NCBI GenBank assembly: GCA_900299365.1 | Contig: OMJS01000077.1 | Location: 1-38,175, forward strand | DNA from: Opitutales bacterium | GTDB lineage: Bacteria; Verrucomicrobiota; Verrucomicrobiia; Opitutales; Seribacteraceae | Direction of reading: 5' to 3' | Length of the DNA: 38,175 nt | Shown: piece by piece, positions 33,651-38,175 of the stretch | How positions within the stretch are numbered: the first letter of the stretch is position 1 | Layout of the letters: each line of letters opens with the position of its first letter | The notes under the pieces: generated by a model | The model's database searches: none | What the model was told of the DNA's origin: nothing | What the model saw: the letters and a program-made list of their open reading frames with translations, nothing else | Program-made: the position numbers and the translations under genes

Positions 33651-35663
33651 ATGCATTTATTGGAAGAAATCACGGTTATTGCCACGGTTAGCGTACTGGT
33701 CACCCTAGTTCTTGGACGCCTCAAACTTCCTGTGGTGGCCGGTTTAGTTTTATCCGGTGCCTTAGTGGGACCCAATGCACTTTCTCTGGCCCATGATCCG
33801 GAAGCTATTGAGGTAATTGCCGAAGTTGGAGTGATCTTTCTGCTATTCACTATCGGGCTGGAATTCTCGCTCGCCCGTTTAAAAAACATCTTTCGTCAAG
33901 TAGCCCTTGGTGGACTTCTACAAGTAAGCGTAACTGCACTGGTCACATCTGCAGTTTGCCTGTATCTCAACCTCTCATTACCCGAAGCGATTGTGTATGG
34001 TTTTGTCTTTGCCCTGTCTAGCACTGCTCTTGTTTTGCGCACCCTGGGTGAACGGGGAGAACTCGATGCTCCTCATGGCCGCTTCATTGTTGGCACCTTA
34101 ATCTTTCAAGATCTGTGTATCGTTCCCATGGTCCTGATTGTTCCCTTACTAGCCAACGGCTTAGATAAACCGGAAACTTGGCAGGCCATTCTCATTGCAC
34201 TCGGAAAAGCCGTCCTAGTGGTAACTTTACTCTTCGCCACTTCCCGCAAACTTGTCCCAATACTTTTTAGGTTGGTAGACAGTAGCCGAAGTAATGAAGT
34301 ATTCATTCTCACCGTTCTTTGTCTTTGTATAGGAACTGCATACCTCACCTCGCTCACAGGTCTTTCGCTTGCACTCGGAGCCTTCTTGGCGGGAATGATT
34401 GTGGCAGATACCGATTTCCGTCACCGAGCAATGGGAGACATTCTTCCCCTACGGGATGTGTTCGTCAGTTTTTTCTTTGTTTCCCTAGGTATGTTTTTTG
34501 ACTTCCAGTTGCTCGCGGATGAGCCGCTTGAAGTGAGCTTACTTCTTTTAGCTTTTATTGGCGGAAAAGGACTTCTTGCTATACTCGCCGCATCTCTCAT
34601 GCGTTTTCCACCCAGAGCCGCTTGGCTGGCAGGCGTGGGACTTGCCCAGTTTGGAGAATTTGGCTTCGTTATCCTCCAACTGGCCATCCATGAGGGTGTG
34701 GTGCTCGATTCTGAAATTGGACCCCTTCTCAATGCTGGAATTTTAAGTATGTTCCTCACCCCATTGATGGTTTACAAAGCTCCTCATTTCACTGCGGGGG
34801 AGCGGGCACTCGATCCTCTTGCCAAACTCTTACGGGCCCGTAGTGCTGAGGAATTGGAAGATCGAACTGTTGGACATAACGACCATGTGGTTGTTATTGG
34901 ATACGGACTGGCGGGACGTCTTCTTACCAATAGCTTAAGTCGTTTAAGTATCGAAGCGGTTGCCCTGGAATTGAACTCTGACAATGTTGAGCTAGGTAGA
35001 CGGTTAGGAGATCCAGTTTATTATGCCGATGCAACCAGTGAGGAGGCACTTGGACATGCCCATGTGGAAACCTGCCGTGCTATTGTCATCATGATTAACG
35101 ACAACCAGGCAATCGAACGGGTGATTTCCACCATTGCTCGTATGCAAGTGGAGGCTCCTGTTTTCGTTCGCACACAATACATGCGTGGATCTGAACAGCT
35201 AAGTAAAAATTTACCTGTCAATGTGGTCGCTTCCGAAGTAGAGGGTGGTTTGGAAATTCTTTCCCTTGTTCTTCGTCAGCTCAAAATCCCCCGTAATCTA
35301 ATTGTTCGGGAAATTGATCAGGCACGAGAAGAGACCATGCATTCTGATCGCGAACATTCTTCTTCCCCTCTTCCCCTTGAGGCTCATGCAGGTCTAAAGG
35401 ATTTAAAAGTTGAGAAGCTATTGGTCACAGAAGGGAGCCGGGTAATCGGGCAATCCCCCCGAGCCCTTGATCTCGCTGAAACATCTGGTGTTTCCATACT
35501 CGCGATTCGCAGGAAAGAATCTTTGTTGGTTCACCGCCTCGCTGATACAAATTTCATTGCAGGAGATTTAGTCTATTGTATTGGAAACAACCAAGACCTT
35601 CAGACAATCACTCCATGGTTTGACCAAGATCAAGCAGTCCAGAAAGCAGACGCCCACGGTTAG
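33651..35663 (+). CDS. KefB-type monovalent cation:proton antiporter
   Basis: 670 residues: about 12 membrane helices of the CPA2 exchanger domain (residues about 1-380), with the conserved G-L-V-L-S-G-A-L-V-G-P, F-T-I-G-L-E-F-S and G-A-F-L-A-G-M-I-V-A-D motifs. A cytosolic TrkA-N Rossmann domain follows (G-Y-G-L-A-G-R at about 424-430; a second acidic residue A-L-E-L-N binds the nucleotide ribose) and then a TrkA-C domain (L-L-V-T-E-G-S-R-V-I-G). This is the KefB/KefC architecture: K+/H+ exchange gated by ligand binding to the RCK unit. Whether glutathione is the ligand here is unknown; no KefF/KefG subunit is nearby. Confidence 0.9.
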   Translation: MHLLEEITVIATVSVLVTLVLGRLKLPVVAGLVLSGALVGPNALSLAHDPEAIEVIAEVGVIFLLFTIGLEFSLARLKNIFRQVALGGLLQVSVTALVTSAVCLYLNLSLPEAIVYGFVFALSSTALVLRTLGERGELDAPHGRFIVGTLIFQDLCIVPMVLIVPLLANGLDKPETWQAILIALGKAVLVVTLLFATSRKLVPILFRLVDSSRSNEVFILTVLCLCIGTAYLTSLTGLSLALGAFLAGMIVADTDFRHRAMGDILPLRDVFVSFFFVSLGMFFDFQLLADEPLEVSLLLLAFIGGKGLLAILAASLMRFPPRAAWLAGVGLAQFGEFGFVILQLAIHEGVVLDSEIGPLLNAGILSMFLTPLMVYKAPHFTAGERALDPLAKLLRARSAEELEDRTVGHNDHVVVIGYGLAGRLLTNSLSRLSIEAVALELNSDNVELGRRLGDPVYYADATSEEALGHAHVETCRAIVIMINDNQAIERVISTIARMQVEAPVFVRTQYMRGSEQLSKNLPVNVVASEVEGGLEILSLVLRQLKIPRNLIVREIDQAREETMHSDREHSSSPLPLEAHAGLKDLKVEKLLVTEGSRVIGQSPRALDLAETSGVSILAIRRKESLLVHRLADTNFIAGDLVYCIGNNQDLQTITPWFDQDQAVQKADAHG

Positions 35664-35672
35664 GCTAAAACT

Positions 35673-36005
35673 TTAAGAACAGACAACGCAGGTAGTGGAT
35701 TCCGGAGCCACTTCCAGTCGTTCCGGAGCGATTGGTTTGCCACAAAATATACAGTTTCCAAACTGACCGTTTTCAATTCTTTGTAATGCTGATTGCACTG
35801 CGATTTTTTGCATCTTTTTACGACGACGAGCTTCAAGAATTAATTGCTGATCCTGAATCGCCTCCATTCGAGAAAGCCTTCCTAGGCTTTTGTCCGGTGA
35901 GACTGCCTCCGCCGATTCCTCTGTCTTTTTGAGATATTCTTCGATCTCCTTTAGAGATTCCTGTAATATTTTACGATATCTGTCCTGATTTTCTGGATCA
36001 GCCAT
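35673..36005 (-). CDS. TraR/DksA-family zinc-finger protein
   Basis: 110 residues from the ATG at 36005; a TTG three codons upstream is less likely. It has an N-terminal coiled coil (R-K-I-L-Q-E-S-L-K-E-I-E-E-Y-L), the coiled-coil tip S-P-D-K-S-L-G-R-L-S-R-M, a second helix and the C-terminal zinc finger C-I-F-C...C-V-V-C. The classical DksA acidic tip (D-x-x-D-x-A) is missing, as in other short relatives. DksA-like proteins bind RNA polymerase through the secondary channel; the role of this short form is not known. Confidence 0.85.
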   Translation of the reverse strand: MADPENQDRYRKILQESLKEIEEYLKKTEESAEAVSPDKSLGRLSRMEAIQDQQLILEARRRKKMQKIAVQSALQRIENGQFGNCIFCGKPIAPERLEVAPESTTCVVCS

Positions 36006-36134
36006 AAAGTTCAATGGAGAGAGAGATTATGGTAGGGTCAACCATGGAATTGAAAGCAAACCAGCTTAAAAAAATTTTCACAACTTTTGATGAAGGCTTG
36101 AACTATGAATAAAAGTCGGTCAGATTAGAATAAT

Positions 36135-36587
36135 ATGAAAATTGCACTATCAACACTCTTTATCGCTTTACTTATGCAACCAGCCCTATTTGGTGCCGAA
36201 AAATGTGCCCTAATGTTGGAAGATGACATTGATCCGGAAGAGTATTCCGAGGTTATGGGGAAAAAAATCGAATTTTGTTGTGGTTCTTGCGTCAAGGCGT
36301 TCGACAAAGCCACCGCCTACTACATCAAAGCTGTACCTGCACTTGCGGAAAAATTCACTGACGCTGAAAAGAAAGAACTTGGCGTAGATAAAGTAACACT
36401 ACTAGATCAACGCTTCTGCCCAATCTATCCCGACAGAATCGTAAACCCTGAATCCAAAACTATCGAGTACAATGGAAAAACCATCTATTTCTGGTCATCC
36501 AGTGCTCAGCGTCGCTGGAAGAAAGACCCAGAAAAGTATTTCAAGGAAGCCATGGAAAGAGGACATCTACCTCAATTCAAATCCTAA
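36135..36587 (+). CDS. Exported two-module YHS-like metal-binding protein
   Basis: 150 residues with a signal peptide (M-K-I-A-L-S-T-L-F-I-A-L-L-M, cleavage near F-G-A). Two YHS/TRASH-like halves follow: the first has E-K-C, then G-K-K-I-E-F-C-C-G-S-C-V-K-A-F-D-K, the second F-C-P-I-Y-P-D-R-I-V and G-K-T-I-Y-F-W-S-S-S-A-Q-R-R-W-K-K-D-P-E-K-Y-F. The first half keeps three clustered Cys; the second keeps a single Cys and a shifted Trp/Ser stretch. Such domains bind copper or other heavy metals in periplasmic proteins; the metal here is unknown. It is transcribed divergently from the DksA-like gene and ends at a strong terminator. Confidence 0.75.
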   Translation: MKIALSTLFIALLMQPALFGAEKCALMLEDDIDPEEYSEVMGKKIEFCCGSCVKAFDKATAYYIKAVPALAEKFTDAEKKELGVDKVTLLDQRFCPIYPDRIVNPESKTIEYNGKTIYFWSSSAQRRWKKDPEKYFKEAMERGHLPQFKS

Positions 36588-36605
36588 GAGGATTTTATTT
36601 CTATT

Positions 36606-36642
36606 AAAAAGCCCTACTAGAAACTCCAGTAGGGCTTTTTTT
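36606..36642. terminator. Bidirectional rho-independent terminator
   Basis: AAAAAGCCCTACT (36606-36618), a 9-base loop, then AGTAGGGCTTTTT (36628-36640), continuing in T. The stem GCCCTACT/AGTAGGGC is perfect, with A-tract on the left and T-tract on the right, so it can terminate both the YHS gene on + and the thiN-UDG unit on - (the thiN stop lies right at its edge). Confidence 0.92.
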
Positions 36643-37288
36643 ATGCATCTTTAAATACAAAAGCGTAAAGCACACCACTCTCACAAGTAACTCGAGCATG
36701 ATCAGATACGCAGCGATTGCTTTGGCTGATCACTCGATCCCAGGAAAAACTCAAGCTGTCTAACTCCCATTCCAGTCCACTACTTTGAACACCCTTGCAT
36801 TCGCACAAGGGAAGAATACTAAGATTAGCACCTGATCTTCCTTTAAGATTAAAAGGAGTCTCAGGGGTAACTCGTCTAACATGCTCGTGCACATCATCGA
36901 AAATAACCTCGATACTGGGATTCACTCGACCTGCAATGATCAAGTTGGACAATGTATGATCGGTCCGCTTACCTAAACCTCCCAAAACAACTAGTTTATT
37001 CGGCTCGCCCATCTGTTTTATCCATGTCAGTGCCTTTTCAAAATCGGTATGATTTTGATCTGCCAACTTATGGAGCACACAACGGGGAAACACACTTTCA
37101 ATTTCAGCCAAATCACCACAAGAATCAAAATCACCAACAATTACATCTGGTGCCACTTCTGCGTGGCGATGAGCCAACCAACCACCATCCACCGCAATAG
37201 ATAATTCCGCTTCCTCCGCCCGCCATTGCAGAAGTTCAGCGCTAGGAGAATGTCCCGCAAGGGTAATGAGCACAGTGGAATCTGACAC
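36641..37288 (-). CDS. thiN: Thiamine diphosphokinase
   Basis: 215 residues from a GTG start. Family motifs are present: V-D34-G-G-W, V-G-D-F-D-S at 51-56, D-Q-N-H-T-D-F-E-K-A-L at about 77-87 and G-G-L-G-K-R-T-D-H-T-L-S-N at about 103-115, together the N-terminal catalytic domain; the C-terminal beta domain with S-I-L-P-L follows. The enzyme transfers pyrophosphate from ATP to thiamine, making thiamine diphosphate in the cytosol. It is transcribed after the UDG gene with a 9-base gap. No TPP riboswitch is visible upstream. Confidence 0.9.
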   Translation of the reverse strand: MSDSTVLITLAGHSPSAELLQWRAEEAELSIAVDGGWLAHRHAEVAPDVIVGDFDSCGDLAEIESVFPRCVLHKLADQNHTDFEKALTWIKQMGEPNKLVVLGGLGKRTDHTLSNLIIAGRVNPSIEVIFDDVHEHVRRVTPETPFNLKGRSGANLSILPLCECKGVQSSGLEWELDSLSFSWDRVISQSNRCVSDHARVTCESGVLYAFVFKDA

Positions 37289-37297
37289 TTTGTAAAA

Positions 37298-38158
37298 TTA
37301 CTGAAAAAAAGTACGTTGCTTATCACTGATGGGAAGTTGGAGCTTTTCCATCACCAAAAGCATATCCTCCCAAACCTTGCGTTTACTAGATTTACTTGGA
37401 TTGTGAAGCAGGTACGAAGGATGGTAAGTAACCATCATCGGGATGCCTGAATATTCGTGCCAAGTTCCGCGCATTTGCCCAAGTCTACGCTGTGGATCAG
37501 CCCCCAATAAACCATCAGTCGCGGTCTTGCCCAATGCCACAACTACTTTGGGCTGAACAATTTTCAATTGGGCATGTAAATAGGGAAGACAAAAACTCAT
37601 TTCCTCCACACTGGGCGGACGATTACCATATGCCCTGTGATGACGCGGGCGAAAATTTACAACATTGCCTATGTAGACCGATTCTCTACTCAAACCCATG
37701 GCAGAAATAATGCGGTCAAGCAATTCACCAGCAGGACCTACAAAGGGCTCTCCAGCGATTTCCTCTTCCGCTCCTGGTGCTTCCCCGCATAAAAATAAAT
37801 CTGCATCAAGGTTGCCTACCCCAAAGACAATTTTTCCTTTCTGATTGAGTTCAGATTTACAGACTTCGCAACCAACTACCCTTTCTTTTAACCAAGTCCA
37901 CTGTTCATGCTTACTGCCTTCGGGCAAGGAAATTTCAGGTGGTGTCAACAAGGCAGGATTTACGGACTGGGCAGACGCTTTGGGTTCAGATACTTTATTT
38001 GCGGGTGTACTCCTTATCAGTTCATCCTCTAACGGAATTTTAGAAACAGCGATGGATTCTGTAACTCGTACATCCTGGATTTTGTCTACCGTAGCAGGTA
38101 ATGGGTCTTTAGTTTCTCCCAGTAAATTCTCCAATGACTCAAGTGTGGAATCTTCCAT
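37298..38158 (-). CDS. Uracil-DNA glycosylase, type 4/5-like family
   Basis: 286 residues from the ATG at 38158; the frame stays open to the window edge, so a longer start outside cannot be excluded. After about 90 residues of low-complexity leader comes the UDG core: C-E-V-C, G-E-A-P-G-A-E-E-E, G-E-P-F-V-G-P-A-G-E-L-L-D, Y-I-G-N-V-V-N-F-R-P, and H-P-S-Y-L-L as catalytic motif B. These enzymes remove uracil from DNA and usually hold a 4Fe-4S cluster through four Cys. Here the Cys normally found in N-x-V-K-C-R-P is a Phe (N-F-R-P), while C-L-P-Y-L keeps the last one. It forms a unit with thiN. Confidence 0.85.
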   Translation of the reverse strand: MEDSTLESLENLLGETKDPLPATVDKIQDVRVTESIAVSKIPLEDELIRSTPANKVSEPKASAQSVNPALLTPPEISLPEGSKHEQWTWLKERVVGCEVCKSELNQKGKIVFGVGNLDADLFLCGEAPGAEEEIAGEPFVGPAGELLDRIISAMGLSRESVYIGNVVNFRPRHHRAYGNRPPSVEEMSFCLPYLHAQLKIVQPKVVVALGKTATDGLLGADPQRRLGQMRGTWHEYSGIPMMVTYHPSYLLHNPSKSSKRKVWEDMLLVMEKLQLPISDKQRTFFQ

Positions 38159-38175
38159 ATACAAAGATCGGACAC

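Noticed and set aside
33554-33889. Minus-strand open frame over the start of the antiporter gene
   Set aside because: Lies opposite the conserved first helices of the antiporter; the deduced protein is Ser/Thr/Arg-rich without domain features.
36015-36134. Thiamine or other riboswitch upstream of the YHS gene or near thiN
   Set aside because: No conserved aptamer sequence or structure could be recognised.
1-38175. CRISPR array, tRNA, rRNA, IS element or prophage
   Set aside because: No evenly spaced direct repeats, RNA gene hallmarks, transposase or phage structural genes were found; the only long tandem repeats are the protein-coding Ig-like units at 2-1003.

Overview
The window looks like the chromosome of a Verrucomicrobia-type bacterium, probably a marine Opitutae/Puniceicoccales relative. 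This rests on four things: a PEP-CTERM sorting signal, a DUF5011 surface protein with an aromatic C-terminal module, a MoxR/DUF58/BatA/DUF4175/DUF4159 operon, and a secreted-type protein made of DPxxAxxW helical repeats, all typical of the Planctomycetes-Verrucomicrobia-Chlamydiae group. Base composition is moderately AT-rich, Shine-Dalgarno signals are often weak or absent, and GTG starts are common. The taxonomic placement is inference from gene content. No rRNA, tRNA, CRISPR array, phage or insertion sequence was seen.

Layout. 1-3408 (+): the 3' part of a large cell-surface repeat protein, then a secreted HExxH metalloprotease-like protein and a DUF3293 protein. 3405-8385 (-): topoisomerase IV ParE and ParC, followed by a CTP-dependent polyprenol/diacylglycerol kinase-like membrane protein. 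8517-9236 (+): an EI24/CysZ-like membrane protein. 9248-21513 (-): a tightly packed operon of MoxR ATPase, DUF58, BatA-VWA, DUF4175-like coiled-coil protein, VWA/GATase-like protein, HEAT-repeat protein and DUF4159 protein, with a small YwqK/MORN-like membrane protein at its end. All but one of the junctions among the seven core genes overlap by 4-8 bases. 21618-23331 (-): methionine aminopeptidase and a PolB-type 3'-5' exonuclease. 23467-24600 (+): a secreted lactonase-like beta-propeller. 24619-26606 (-): the DPxxAxxW-repeat protein, DUF423 and DUF3147 membrane proteins. 26761-28998 (+): an AT-rich pair, a PEP-CTERM protein and an unknown membrane protein whose end overlaps hflC. 28884-30838 (-): hflK-hflC. 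30909-31340 (-): a CC0125-like lipoprotein. 31389-33221 (-): typA. 33222-33650: mostly empty, with one possible 40-residue membrane ORF. 33651-35663 (+): a KefB-type antiporter. 35673-36005 (-): a DksA/TraR zinc-finger protein. 36135-36587 (+): a secreted two-module YHS-like protein ending at a strong bidirectional terminator. 36641-38158 (-): thiamine diphosphokinase and a uracil-DNA glycosylase-family protein.

How the genes fit together. The most system-like block is the MoxR operon. It pairs a cytosolic AAA+ ATPase and a soluble VWA protein (DUF58) with two membrane-anchored VWA proteins, a very long Gln/Glu-rich coiled-coil membrane protein, and two predicted exported proteins (HEAT and DUF4159). 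This suggests an ATP-driven assembly or chaperone machine at the envelope. The parts are known families; the fixed seven-gene arrangement and its client are, to my knowledge, poorly described. The rest is mostly housekeeping (topoisomerase IV, Map, TypA, HflKC, ThiN, UDG) mixed with envelope proteins of unknown role.
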